The notes: generated by a model from the letters alone, not told the origin. A stretch of DNA of 64,000 nucleotides from CAVQRB01 sp963715055 (GCA_963715055.1 CAVQRB010000006.1:62001-126000), one strand, 5' to 3'. Numbered from the stretch's first letter, positions 18,276 to 25,992 are shown. Translations and numbers: made by a program.

Positions 18276-19409
18276 TCAGTTTGCGAGCGTGTCGATATTG
18301 GCGAGTGGGGCGACAAGGGAGCCGAAGACGGCGGAAATCGTCTTGTTCCAGCCGGTTATCGGGGCTTCGGTGACGTAAAGCGTGTCGCCGTCCCGGATCA
18401 CGAAGTCACGCGCCACAAACATGCCATTGGGTTCGGTGAGATCCATGACGTAGATCATCCGCTGCGCGCCGACAAGATCATCACGGCCCAGCACCTGCTC
18501 GGCCACTTCCTCGGGCTCATTGCGGAAAACAAAGACACCGGTCGGGTCGGAGGACGTAGAAATCAGACCACCGACTTGTGCGATGGCCTCGAGCGCGGAG
18601 AGGTTCTGTTTCTCGAAAGGAACACGGGCCTGTGCTCCGGTGGCACCGAGGGCGGTGAAGGAGCGCGTGTCCTCTTCGACAAGGATGCGGTCGCCGCCGC
18701 GCAGGGCGATGTCGAGCTCGGGGTGGCTGTAGAGATCCTGGAACCAGATGCGGCCCCGGTCGGATCCGCGAATGACCGTGATCTGCGCAATCTCAGGCTC
18801 GATCGTCACGCCGCCGGCGCGCGCCAGCATCGTGGAGAGGGTGCGCGTCGGGCGCTCGATCGGATAGACGCCCTGACCGCCGACAGCCCCCACGAGGGAG
18901 ACGGCGGAGCCGTCGCCCGCCACGCGGCGAACTTCGACCTGCGGGTCGGGCGTCTGCTCTTCGAGTTTCTCGGTAATGATCCGCCGAATGGCTTCGGGCG
19001 AGTTGCCGGAGGCCTTGATCCTGCCGGCATAAGGTACGAAGATGAAGCCGTCACCGTCCACCTGAACGGTTTCGAGCAGGGTCGAATTCTGTGCGTCGCT
19101 GGCCAGAAGGCCGTCGTCCACGTTCTCCCAGATGGTCAGCCCAAGCACATCGCCGGGCTGGATCGTGTCCGAGCCGATGCTTGCCGCATTCTGGAACTGC
19201 TCAGAGAACCCCAACGCCGGGACTACCGCGATCGCGCGTGTCACGCGGTCATTGACGGCAATCACGAAGGCATCGCCGTCTTCCTGTACCGACCCGCTGA
19301 AGATTTCATTCTTGTTCGGACCTACCTTGGGCAGGCCGCACGACGTCAGGACGGCGAAAGCCGTCAAGAAGGCGATGGGCTTGACCCACCGGTAACAGGA
19401 AGCTGTCAC
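18276..19409 (-). CDS. Outer-membrane polysaccharide export lipoprotein (Wza/KpsD family)
   Basis: A 377-residue export protein likely forming the outer-membrane channel for capsule. The N-terminus is a lipoprotein signal with the lipobox LTSC at about residues 22-25. The polysaccharide-export domain is recognisable around IQPGDVLGLTIWENVDDGLL, followed by SLBB-like beta-grasp segments (SLVGAVGGQGVYPIERPTRT). It lies between the two Kdo transferases kpsS and kpsC on the same strand. The inner-membrane transporter genes (kpsMT, kpsE) are not in this window. Confidence 0.88.
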   Translation of the reverse strand: MTASCYRWVKPIAFLTAFAVLTSCGLPKVGPNKNEIFSGSVQEDGDAFVIAVNDRVTRAIAVVPALGFSEQFQNAASIGSDTIQPGDVLGLTIWENVDDGLLASDAQNSTLLETVQVDGDGFIFVPYAGRIKASGNSPEAIRRIITEKLEEQTPDPQVEVRRVAGDGSAVSLVGAVGGQGVYPIERPTRTLSTMLARAGGVTIEPEIAQITVIRGSDRGRIWFQDLYSHPELDIALRGGDRILVEEDTRSFTALGATGAQARVPFEKQNLSALEAIAQVGGLISTSSDPTGVFVFRNEPEEVAEQVLGRDDLVGAQRMIYVMDLTEPNGMFVARDFVIRDGDTLYVTEAPITGWNKTISAVFGSLVAPLANIDTLAN

Positions 19410-19521
19410 TGCACGGTCTCCTCGACCTGATTTTCTGCCTCGGTTCGCCAGTTTTGTCGGCGTATTTGGGAAGAGCCTAGAGAGGATTGCAGCGAAAATC
19501 CAGTAATTCCGAGGTTTACGG

Positions 19522-20856
19522 CTAATTCACGAGACGCAACTGTTGCGCTTTGGCCTCAAGCGGGTCTTGCGTGAGGGCGTATGGATCGCGGGCGTCGAGC
19601 ATCCTGTCGACGACAGTGCGCAGGAGTTGCGCCCGCCCGCGCGCGGCGTAATAGCTGCCGGGCAACTGGCTGGTGCTCAGCAGGTAATCGCGGAAATCGG
19701 CATAGGCCTCGCGGTCGGGCCTGCGGGGTTGCGCGAAAAAGACACAAAGAGGCTGGCAGGAGACGAGTTCCGCCTTGCCGTAGACGGCCCGGCCGAAGAT
19801 CCGCAACGGAAGGCCGCGCCACAGGACCTGCTGCCCGGCGGTCGAATTGACCGTCACGGCACTCAATGCGGCGCCGAGCAGACGCGCCAGCTTGCCGCCC
19901 CGCACGAAATGCACCCGGTCTGAAATCCCCTGCTCGCGCGCCAGCCGCTCGATGTCGCGCTTGAGCGGCGTCCTGCCATCTTCCAGCGGGTGCGCCTTGA
20001 AGACCAGATGGTGATGCATCGGGGCGCCAATACGGAACCCGTCGATCACCTCGCGGATGAAGTCGCATTGGGTCCGGAAAGGCGAATGCTTCTGGAAGGA
20101 GCTGTCATGTTCCAGTTGCAACAAGGCGACATGATAGGGAAAACGCCCGGTGCTGATGCGCCGCGTCGCCAGCCAGCGTTCCATTCCATGAAAGGGCATC
20201 ATCAGCAACCGCCGCAGATGCAGACGGAACTCCTGCCGGACGTTCAGCGCGCGGTGCGGGGTGAAATGCCGGTAGGCATGGTTCAGGAACATCACGCACC
20301 AGTGGTAGGCCGCGCCATAGAACACGTGCTGTCGCGTGTCGCCCCAATGGCAGGGCGGCACGGGTCGGTCCAGCCTGCCCGATGCAAGCTGCGCGCGCAT
20401 CCGGTCGATGGACATGTTCATCAGGGCGGAATGGCCATTTGCGCCACCTCGTTCATAGCTGACCCAGTAGGGGCGCAGATAGCCCTCCTCGAAGACGTGT
20501 ATCCGTACGCCCTTGCGGCGTGCGGCCCGGATCGCGTCGGCATGGATCGGGCGGGTGTCGCCATAAAGTACGAGGTCGGTGACCGAGCGTTCGCGCAGCA
20601 ATGTCTCGAAGTGCCCCGGCCAATTCGCGAGCGTCCCGCGATAGGGCAGGTAGCTCGCCCGGTCGCGCCAGAAGGCCCGGTCGCCGGCGTTGAAACCCAC
20701 CCGGAAAACCCGCGCCCCGGCCTTCTCCAGTCCGCGCCCGAGGGCCTGGAAGAACGGCCCGTGCGGCCCCTGCAAGAACAGGAAAACACGCGGCGTAGCG
20801 GAGGGCTGCTGGATCAACTCTTGGGCCTTTTTCGAAAATTTTCGCGATCTGAACAC
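19522..20856 (-). CDS. kpsS: Capsule beta-Kdo transferase KpsS
   Basis: A 444-residue single-domain enzyme that adds the first beta-Kdo to lysophosphatidylglycerol when the capsule linker is begun. Visible hallmarks are FLFLQGPHGPFFQALGRGL at the N-terminus, HVFEEGYLRPYWVSYERGG in the middle, and a C-terminal half with LVFKAHPLEDGRTPL and TVNSTAGQQVLWRGLPL. It is the promoter-proximal gene of the minus-strand capsule cassette and is divergent from ribE (109 bases between starts). Confidence 0.88.
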   Translation of the reverse strand: MFRSRKFSKKAQELIQQPSATPRVFLFLQGPHGPFFQALGRGLEKAGARVFRVGFNAGDRAFWRDRASYLPYRGTLANWPGHFETLLRERSVTDLVLYGDTRPIHADAIRAARRKGVRIHVFEEGYLRPYWVSYERGGANGHSALMNMSIDRMRAQLASGRLDRPVPPCHWGDTRQHVFYGAAYHWCVMFLNHAYRHFTPHRALNVRQEFRLHLRRLLMMPFHGMERWLATRRISTGRFPYHVALLQLEHDSSFQKHSPFRTQCDFIREVIDGFRIGAPMHHHLVFKAHPLEDGRTPLKRDIERLAREQGISDRVHFVRGGKLARLLGAALSAVTVNSTAGQQVLWRGLPLRIFGRAVYGKAELVSCQPLCVFFAQPRRPDREAYADFRDYLLSTSQLPGSYYAARGRAQLLRTVVDRMLDARDPYALTQDPLEAKAQQLRLVN

Positions 20857-20965
20857 GAAAACCTTACCAAACTATGGCAGGGTGACGGAAAAGCGACAAG
20901 AGCTGGGACTTGCCAGCCCGGGGCGTCATCGCTAGGTCAGAACGCACACGGCGGGAAGGCGCATC

Positions 20966-21559
20966 ATGTTCACAGGCATCATCACCGATATCGGCACCAT
21001 TTCGGCGCTCAGGCAGGAAGGCGACCTTCGGGCGCGCATCCGCACCTCCTATGATACCTCGCGCATCGATCTCGGGGCGTCCATCGCATCTGACGGCGTC
21101 TGCCTCACCGTGGTCGATCTCGGTCCGGACTGGTACGATGTCCAGATCAGTGCAGAGACCGTGAGCAAGACCAACCTCTCGGGCTGGACAGTCGGCACGC
21201 GGGTCAATCTCGAACGTGCGCTGCGCGTGGGCGACGAGCTCGGCGGGCATATCGTTTCGGGCCATGTGGACGGGGTCGCGGAAGTGGTGGAGATCCGCGA
21301 GGAGGGTGACAGCACGCGAGTCACGCTGGAGGCGCCGCAAGCGCTGGCCCGCTTCATCGCGCCCAAGGGTTCGGTCGCGCTCAACGGCACCTCGCTCACC
21401 GTCAACGAGGTCGACGGCTGCCGCTTCGGGATCAACTTCATCCCCCATACCAAGACCGCGACCACCTGGGGCAACGTGGCACTGGGCGACAAGGTCAATC
21501 TGGAGATCGACACGCTCGCGCGTTACGTGGCGCGTCTGGCGGAAATGCCGCCGCATTGA
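20966..21559 (+). CDS. ribE: Riboflavin synthase alpha chain
   Basis: Catalyses dismutation of two 6,7-dimethyl-8-ribityllumazine molecules to riboflavin. The 197-residue protein shows the expected internal duplication: MFTGIITDIGTI opens the first lumazine-binding barrel and GHIVSGHVDGVAEV opens the second. The capsule cassette on the other strand separates it from ribD. It is followed by ribBA, ribH and nusB. I see no FMN riboswitch in the 109 bases upstream. Confidence 0.95.
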   Translation: MFTGIITDIGTISALRQEGDLRARIRTSYDTSRIDLGASIASDGVCLTVVDLGPDWYDVQISAETVSKTNLSGWTVGTRVNLERALRVGDELGGHIVSGHVDGVAEVVEIREEGDSTRVTLEAPQALARFIAPKGSVALNGTSLTVNEVDGCRFGINFIPHTKTATTWGNVALGDKVNLEIDTLARYVARLAEMPPH

Positions 21560-21629
21560 GGTGCTCCGCGTCTGGTCAAGGGCCAGTGGCTGCGATATGA
21601 GCCACGCAAGTTTGAATGAGGCCGCCGCT

Positions 21630-22754
21630 ATGAGTTTTGAAACCCCCGGACCCGTGGAGACCGATCTGCGCGCCAGCATCGCGCCGATCGAGGAGATCAT
21701 CGAAGATGCGCGGCAGGGCAGGATGTTCATCCTGGTGGACCACGAGGACCGCGAGAACGAAGGCGATCTGGTGATCCCCGCGCAATTCGCCGACGCTGCG
21801 GCGATCAACTTCATGGCGACATACGGGCGCGGGCTGATCTGCCTGCCGATGACGGCCGCACGGGTCCAGACCCTCGGCCTGCCGATGATGGCGGTCAACA
21901 ACTCGTCGCGCCACGAGACCGCCTTTACCGTTTCCATCGAGGCCCGCGAGGGCGTGAGCACCGGTATCTCGGCCGCCGACAGGGCGCTGACCGTGGCCGT
22001 GGCCATCGACGAGAGCAAGGGCAAGGCGGATATCGCGACGCCCGGGCACATCTTTCCGCTGCGCGCGCGCGATGGTGGCGTTCTGATACGGGCCGGGCAC
22101 ACGGAGGCTGCGGTCGACATCAGCCGTCTGGCGGGGCTGCATCCGTCGGGCGTGATCTGCGAGATCATGAAGGAAGACGGCGACATGGCGCGCTTGCCGG
22201 ATCTCGTTGCCTTCGCAAAGCGGCACGGCATGAAGATCGGCACGATCAGCGACCTGATTTCCTACCGCCTGAAGCACGACAACCTGCTGCGCGAACGGGC
22301 CGCACGCATGGTCACCTCGGCCTATGGCGGCGACTGGCACATGCGGGTCTTCGCCGATCAGATCACCGGGACCGACCATGTGATGCTCTCCAAGGGCGAC
22401 ATCACTACGGCGGAGCCGGTCCTCGTGCGCACCCATGCGCTCAACGCACTGGAGGATGTGCTGGGCCTCGGTCCGAGCCCGGCGGACGAATTGCCGCGCG
22501 CGATGCGGATCATCGCCGAGGAGGGGCGCGGTGCCGTGCTGCTGTTCCGGGAGCCGCACCCGAAGCTGCGTCTGGAAGGCGACGAGGATGAGGGCCCGCG
22601 CACGATCAAGCGCACCGGTGTCGGCGCGCAGATCATGTCGAGCATGGGGCTTCGCGATCTCATCCTGCTCACGGACAGCCCGCAAACGAAGTACCTCGGC
22701 CTCGAAGCCTACAATCTGCGCATCGTCGGCACCCGCCCGATCACGAAGGAATAG
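21630..22754 (+). CDS. ribB: 3,4-dihydroxy-2-butanone-4-phosphate synthase with degenerate GTP cyclohydrolase II domain
   Basis: The N-terminal ~210 residues are an intact RibB domain, with DHEDRENEGDLVIPAQ and the GHIFPLRARDGGVLIRAGHT loop; it makes the four-carbon unit of riboflavin. The C-terminal ~150 residues align with GTP cyclohydrolase II but lack the three-cysteine zinc site of RibA: where HSEC...RCDCG is expected, the sequence reads VRTHALNALEDVLGLG. GTP cyclohydrolase II activity is therefore unlikely, as in known RibBX-type proteins. The ATG at 21630 has GAGG about 8 bases upstream; the in-frame ATG at 21597 has none. Confidence 0.88.
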   Translation: MSFETPGPVETDLRASIAPIEEIIEDARQGRMFILVDHEDRENEGDLVIPAQFADAAAINFMATYGRGLICLPMTAARVQTLGLPMMAVNNSSRHETAFTVSIEAREGVSTGISAADRALTVAVAIDESKGKADIATPGHIFPLRARDGGVLIRAGHTEAAVDISRLAGLHPSGVICEIMKEDGDMARLPDLVAFAKRHGMKIGTISDLISYRLKHDNLLRERAARMVTSAYGGDWHMRVFADQITGTDHVMLSKGDITTAEPVLVRTHALNALEDVLGLGPSPADELPRAMRIIAEEGRGAVLLFREPHPKLRLEGDEDEGPRTIKRTGVGAQIMSSMGLRDLILLTDSPQTKYLGLEAYNLRIVGTRPITKE

Positions 22755-22757
22755 CCC

Positions 22758-23309
22758 ATGGCCTCCCGTCAAGAGCATTACGTCCTGCCGCGCCCCGAGT
22801 TCGACAAGCCTGTCAAGATCCTGATCGTCGTGGCGCCCTATTACAAGGACATCGCCGATCAGCTTGTTGCCGGTGCCAAGGCCGAGATCGAAGCCGCCGG
22901 CGCGACCTGGGAGCTGGTGGAAATGCCCGGCGCGCTGGAAGTGCCAACGGCCATCGGCATCGCCGACCGGCGCAGCAATTTCGACGGCTATGTGGCACTC
23001 GGCTGCGTGATCCGAGGCGAGACGACGCATTATGAAACAGTCTGCAACGACAGCAGCCGCGCGTTGCAATTGCTGGGGCTTCAGGGCCTGTGTATCGGCA
23101 ATGGTATCCTGACGGTGGAAAACCGCGCGCAGGCAGAAGCGCGCGCCGATGCCTCGGGCCAGAACAAGGGCGGCGGTGCTGCGGCAGCCTCCCTGCATCT
23201 GGTGGCCCTGTCGCGCAAATGGAGCAATGCTGGCAAGGGCATTGGCTTCAAACCGGTGGGTCAGGATATCCTGATCGCGGGCGATGCTGACGGATCCGGT
23301 GTCGCATGA
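22758..23309 (+). CDS. ribH: 6,7-dimethyl-8-ribityllumazine synthase
   Basis: The 183-residue lumazine synthase condenses the pyrimidine and four-carbon precursors. The active-site block GCVIRGETTHYETVCNDSS contains the catalytic histidine. It begins three bases after the ribB stop and overlaps nusB by 4 bases (ATGA). The C-terminus extends slightly past the usual ~155 residues. Confidence 0.95.
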   Translation: MASRQEHYVLPRPEFDKPVKILIVVAPYYKDIADQLVAGAKAEIEAAGATWELVEMPGALEVPTAIGIADRRSNFDGYVALGCVIRGETTHYETVCNDSSRALQLLGLQGLCIGNGILTVENRAQAEARADASGQNKGGGAAAASLHLVALSRKWSNAGKGIGFKPVGQDILIAGDADGSGVA

Positions 23310-23788
23310 GTTCGGTGCACGGCAACCTTTCGGGCAACCAGCGGCGGCGGATGAAATCGGCGGCCCGGCTCTACGCGGTCCAGGCGCTTTTCCAGATGGA
23401 GCACTCCGCGCAGACCGTGGAGACCGTGCGCGCCGAGTTCCTGCACCACCGCTTCGGCGCGGTCTACGAGGGCGAGGAGATGCTCGACGGTGATGTGGAG
23501 CTTTTCGGGCGGGTGCTCGATGTGGCCGTCAACTACCAGGCCCGCATAGACCAGTTGACAGATCGTGCGCTGGTCGCGAAATGGCCGATCGGCCGCATCG
23601 ATCCCACCTTGCGTGCGCTCTTTCGCGCGGCCGGCGCCGAACTGGAAGACAAGGACACCCCGCCCAAGGTGATCATCAGCGAATACGTCGATGTGGCGCG
23701 GGCGTTCTTCCCGGACGGCAAGGAACCCAAATTCGTGAACGCCGTGCTGGATCACATGGCCCGCGAGTTGCGCCCCGATGCATTCTGA
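23306..23788 (+). CDS. nusB: Transcription antitermination factor NusB
   Basis: A 160-residue all-helical RNA-binding protein that binds boxA RNA with S10 during rRNA antitermination. The N-terminal motif RRRMKSAARLYAVQALFQME and the C-terminal VIISEYVDVARAFFPDGKEP with FVNAVLDHMAREL are typical. It is coupled to ribH, the widespread ribH-nusB pairing. Confidence 0.95.
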   Translation: MSSVHGNLSGNQRRRMKSAARLYAVQALFQMEHSAQTVETVRAEFLHHRFGAVYEGEEMLDGDVELFGRVLDVAVNYQARIDQLTDRALVAKWPIGRIDPTLRALFRAAGAELEDKDTPPKVIISEYVDVARAFFPDGKEPKFVNAVLDHMARELRPDAF

Positions 23789-23842
23789 CCCTTGTCGTGG
23801 TACCGCAAACCTCTAGGTTTCAGGGTGAAGCGAGGATCGATC

Positions 23843-24097
23843 ATGCCACGGGTTTTCAGACTATATCTGGTCAGCGCCGCGATCGGCTTTGGTGTCGCCG
23901 CCGTTTTTGTCGGTCTTGTGATCGCCTTCAACGTGGCGAACCTGCGCCATCTGATCTTCACCTCCGATATCGGTTTTATGGCCACCGTTGCCTTCTGGAT
24001 CCTCAATGGCATCGTTTTCTCAGGCGTGCAGTTCGGGTTTTCCGTGATGCAGATGGCCGGAACGAGCCCGCAGGATGATCATCGGCGCGGCAGGTGA
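23843..24097 (+). CDS. Small two-helix membrane protein, unknown function
   Basis: An 84-residue protein with two hydrophobic segments, YLVSAAIGFGVAAVFVGLVI and FMATVAFWILNGIVFSGVQF, and a charged tail. I start at ATG 23843 with GCGAGGA about 6 bases upstream; a longer frame opening at 23792 would begin almost at the nusB stop with no such site. The family is not recognised. Likely an inner-membrane protein co-transcribed with nusB. Confidence 0.65.
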   Translation: MPRVFRLYLVSAAIGFGVAAVFVGLVIAFNVANLRHLIFTSDIGFMATVAFWILNGIVFSGVQFGFSVMQMAGTSPQDDHRRGR

Positions 24098-24178
24098 TCC
24101 TTCTTCCCTTGCGGGTTGCAATCCGGGCGTGACCTGGCGAAAATTTCGGCAGAAACACGCTTTGTTGTGGATGTCCTC

Positions 24179-24208
24179 TGGACAAACAGCCGTGAGATAC
24201 CATTTAAT
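24179..24208 (+). promoter_or_regulatory. Strong sigma-70-type promoter for a 38-residue ORF
   Basis: TGGACA (24179-24184) and TTTAAT (24203-24208) are separated by 18 bases; each matches the sigma-70 consensus at five of six positions. The predicted start, near 24215, directly precedes an AAGGAG ribosome site and the ATG at 24230. Confidence 0.5.
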
Positions 24209-24229
24209 TGATGTAGAAGGAGAGCAACC

Positions 24230-24346
24230 ATGTTTGATCTGATCGCACGTATCGTTCGCAGCCTGCTGGCAGAGCCGCAGCAACAGGAATTGCTCATCCG
24301 CGTGCCGGTGCAGGACGAAAATCGTCCGCTCTACAAGCGTCGGTGA
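24230..24346 (+). CDS. 38-residue small protein, unknown function
   Basis: A very short ORF encoding an amphipathic N-terminus (MFDLIARIVRSLLAEPQQQ) and a basic end (RPLYKRR). Support comes from an AAGGAG site 7 bases before the ATG, a good sigma-70-type promoter just upstream and a small GCCCTCAAGGGC hairpin just past the stop. It converges on the 6S RNA gene, which ends about 48 bases downstream on the other strand. Function unknown. Confidence 0.55.
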   Translation: MFDLIARIVRSLLAEPQQQELLIRVPVQDENRPLYKRR

Positions 24347-24394
24347 GCAGCAAGCCCTCAAGGGCATAGACTTCGAGTTTTTCGGGATGTGGGT

Positions 24395-24556
24395 GTGACG
24401 GGCCCACTGTAACCGTTTTAGTTCTGTGTTCCCGAGGACCTGTTTGAACAGGTGGGCGCCGGTTAAAATGGCCAGGGCCACAACAGAGCCAGCTCCCTCG
24501 GATTTGCTTAAGGCCACTGGAACGTAACCAGTCACGAGAAAAGCAGAACCCGTCAC
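24395..24556 (-). ncRNA. ssrS: 6S RNA
   Basis: A ~162-base structured RNA on the minus strand. Its ends pair as GTGACGGG/CCCGTCAC, next GTTCTG/CAGAAC, then an inner stem CCGAGG/CCTCGG enclosing the hairpin ACCTGTTCAAACAGGT. A side hairpin ACTGG-TTACGTT-CCAGT lies in the 5' half. Conserved-looking segments in order (GGCGCCC, then GGTCCTCGGGAA, then CTAAAACGG) parallel the 3' half of Escherichia coli 6S RNA. A promoter placed exactly upstream of the 5' end supports this strand. 6S RNA mimics an open promoter and sequesters the RpoD holoenzyme. Confidence 0.75.
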
Positions 24557-24562
24557 TCCTCC

Positions 24563-24591
24563 TAGGTATGCTTCGGCTTGACGTCCGACAA
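24563..24591 (-). promoter_or_regulatory. Putative promoter of the 6S RNA
   Basis: On the minus strand, TTGTCG (24591-24586) and TACCTA (24568-24563) are spaced by 17 bases, which would start transcription about 7 bases downstream at the first base of the closing stem (24556). The -10 match is weak; the geometry is the main support. Confidence 0.4.
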
Positions 24592-24622
24592 GCCCTGAAT
24601 TGCGGACAAGTGAAAAATCACC

Positions 24623-24651
24623 TTGCCAGATGTTCATGTAATGTTCATATT
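24623..24651 (+). promoter_or_regulatory. LexA-type SOS box within the mmcB promoter
   Basis: GTTC at 24632-24635 and GTTC at 24643-24646 are separated by exactly seven bases: the direct-repeat LexA operator of alphaproteobacteria. It lies between, and touches, a plausible -35 (TTGCCA, 24623-24628) and -10 (CATATT, 24646-24651) at 17-base spacing, so bound LexA would block the polymerase. Transcription would start at or next to the mmcB ATG, implying a leaderless message. Confidence 0.72.
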
Positions 24652-24657
24652 TTGACC

Positions 24658-25113
24658 ATGCAGCAGGACAGTTCCATCCTATTGATGCCCGGCCAGATGA
24701 TCGCCCGTGGTGCCGCGCGGATGTTGTCCGGCTATGGCTTCGCCAGTGTCGAGGAACTTGTGCCTGCGCGGGGCATCCGTGTTGATGTCATGGGGCTGGG
24801 CCCTAAAAGCGAGATCTGGATCGTCGAATGCAAGTCGGGCAGGGCGGATTTCCAGTCGGACCGCAAGTGGCGGGGCTATCTGGAGTGGTGCGATCGCTTC
24901 TTCTGGGCCGTCGACGAGAATTTTCCGACCGACCTTTTGCCGGAGGATACCGGGCTGATCATCGCGGATGGCTATGCCGGCGAGATCATCCGCATGGGTC
25001 CCGAAGAGAAGCTGGCGCCCGCGCGACGAAAAGTGATGCTGCAGACCTTTGCCACGACCGCCGCACGTCGGTTACAGGGCTTGCGCGATCCTGACGCGGC
25101 GCTCTGGCGCTAG
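24658..25113 (+). CDS. mmcB: MmcB-family DNA repair protein
   Basis: A 151-residue protein of the MmcB family, reported in Caulobacter as a DNA-damage-inducible factor protecting against mitomycin C. The core IRVDVMGLGPKSEIWIVECK fits a PD-(D/E)XK nuclease-like active site (Asp, then Glu-x-Lys), followed by the aromatic-rich YLEWCDRFFWAV. ATG 24658 is chosen because the SOS box and promoter lie immediately upstream; an in-frame extension to 24568 would run through the operator. Its stop overlaps the convergent gene's stop in CTAG. Confidence 0.85.
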   Translation: MQQDSSILLMPGQMIARGAARMLSGYGFASVEELVPARGIRVDVMGLGPKSEIWIVECKSGRADFQSDRKWRGYLEWCDRFFWAVDENFPTDLLPEDTGLIIADGYAGEIIRMGPEEKLAPARRKVMLQTFATTAARRLQGLRDPDAALWR

Positions 25114-25307
25114 CGTTTGCGCGGGCCACCCGAACGCGCACGCGCGGCGGCGGCCATGATTTCCTCGGCGATCTCTTCGGCATCGTCCGGCGAGAAGTCC
25201 ATCGGTATTTCCACGCCATCGGCTTCGACGAAGATGCGCACCATGCCCTTGTCCGTCGGACCGATCTGGAGATTGGCTTCGATGTCGCGTTCGGTGTCGA
25301 TGCCCAT
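25110..25307 (-). CDS. Small acidic protein, DUF6324-like
   Basis: A 65-residue protein (start GIDTERDIEANLQIGPTDKG) with a short beta-rich core and an acidic helix, DFSPDDAEEIAEEIMAA, then a basic tail. GGGAG about 7 bases before the ATG at 25307 supports this start; a longer frame to 25391 would overlap the divergent acetyltransferase start. It resembles small proteins conserved in Rhodobacteraceae with no assigned role. Confidence 0.65.
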   Translation of the reverse strand: MGIDTERDIEANLQIGPTDKGMVRIFVEADGVEIPMDFSPDDAEEIAEEIMAAAARARSGGPRKR

Positions 25308-25389
25308 GCTGGCGCTCCCTGCTTCTGACCGGGGCATCGCTAGCTCGCATGGGCTTGAAACGCAAGCACGGTTGCGCTTTGCTGCTGCC

Positions 25390-25872
25390 ATGACCTCCTG
25401 TCGTATTCGCTGCTTCGAGCCTGATGACCGCGATTGGCTGGTCGAGCAACACCGCGTGCTTTATGCCGCCTCGGACGGCTTCGATGCCGGCTTCGGGGAA
25501 CTGGTCTCCCGGATCATCGACGGGTTTGTTACGCGGTTCGATCCCGCGTGCGAGGCTGGATGGGTTCTCGAGGATCAGGGCCACCGGCTCGGAACGATCT
25601 TCTGCTTTCGTGAAAATGATCTGACGGCCCGGCTACGACTGTTCTTTCTCGTGCCAGAAGTGCGGGGAAAAGGGTACGGCAAGCTACTTTTACAGCACTG
25701 CACGGCCTTCGCCAGGGAACGCGGATATCGCGGCATGATGCTCTGGACCCATGAAAGCCATCGCGCGGCCTGCGCGCTTTACGAAGCCTCGGGTTGGACC
25801 CTCATAGCATCGAACTCGACCCGCTCATTCGGGCAGGGAGTGGTCGAACAGCGTTGGGAATACCGGTTCTAA
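25390..25872 (+). CDS. GNAT-family N-acetyltransferase
   Basis: A 160-residue acetyl-CoA-dependent transferase. The acetyl-CoA-binding motif A appears as LFFLVPEVRGKGYGKLLLQH, with the R-G-x-G-x-G/K pattern in VRGKGYGK. Motif B follows, ending CALYEASGWTLI. Start ATG 25390 gives a complete fold; extending upstream would overlap the divergent small gene, whose start is 82 bases away. The acceptor substrate is not predictable. Confidence 0.85.
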   Translation: MTSCRIRCFEPDDRDWLVEQHRVLYAASDGFDAGFGELVSRIIDGFVTRFDPACEAGWVLEDQGHRLGTIFCFRENDLTARLRLFFLVPEVRGKGYGKLLLQHCTAFARERGYRGMMLWTHESHRAACALYEASGWTLIASNSTRSFGQGVVEQRWEYRF

Positions 25873-25915
25873 GCCTCTTGCAATCCTGCGCCTACGGGGC
25901 TAAATCCGGAACCGT

Positions 25916-25992
25916 GCCGCCTTAGCTCAGTTGGTTAGAGCGCCTGATTGTGGATCAGGAGGTCCCCCGTTCAAGCCGGGGAGGTGGTACCA
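25916..25992 (+). tRNA. tRNA-His (GTG)
   Basis: A 77-base cloverleaf. The acceptor stem pairs GCCGCCT with AGGTGGT. The D arm begins AGCTCAGTTGG. The anticodon stem CCTGA/TCAGG has the loop TTGTGGA, with anticodon GTG. The T arm is CCCCG-TTCAAGC-CGGGG, and CCA is encoded. The base before G1 is T and the discriminator is A, so the usual G-1:C73 pair is absent. This is a known peculiarity of alphaproteobacterial tRNA-His. Confidence 0.95.

Noticed and set aside
20857..20965. FMN riboswitch upstream of ribE
   Set aside because: Only 109 bases to the divergent gene, and none of the RFN element's conserved segments is visible.
24395..24556. tmRNA, SRP RNA or RNase P RNA as identity of the structured RNA
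   Set aside because: No tag reading frame, no SRP GNAR-loop domain and no RNase P core motifs; the length and ordered blocks fit 6S RNA.
24020..24637. 205-residue minus-strand frame across the 6S locus
   Set aside because: It crosses the 38-residue gene, a membrane-protein gene end and the structured RNA; the translation has no protein-like character.
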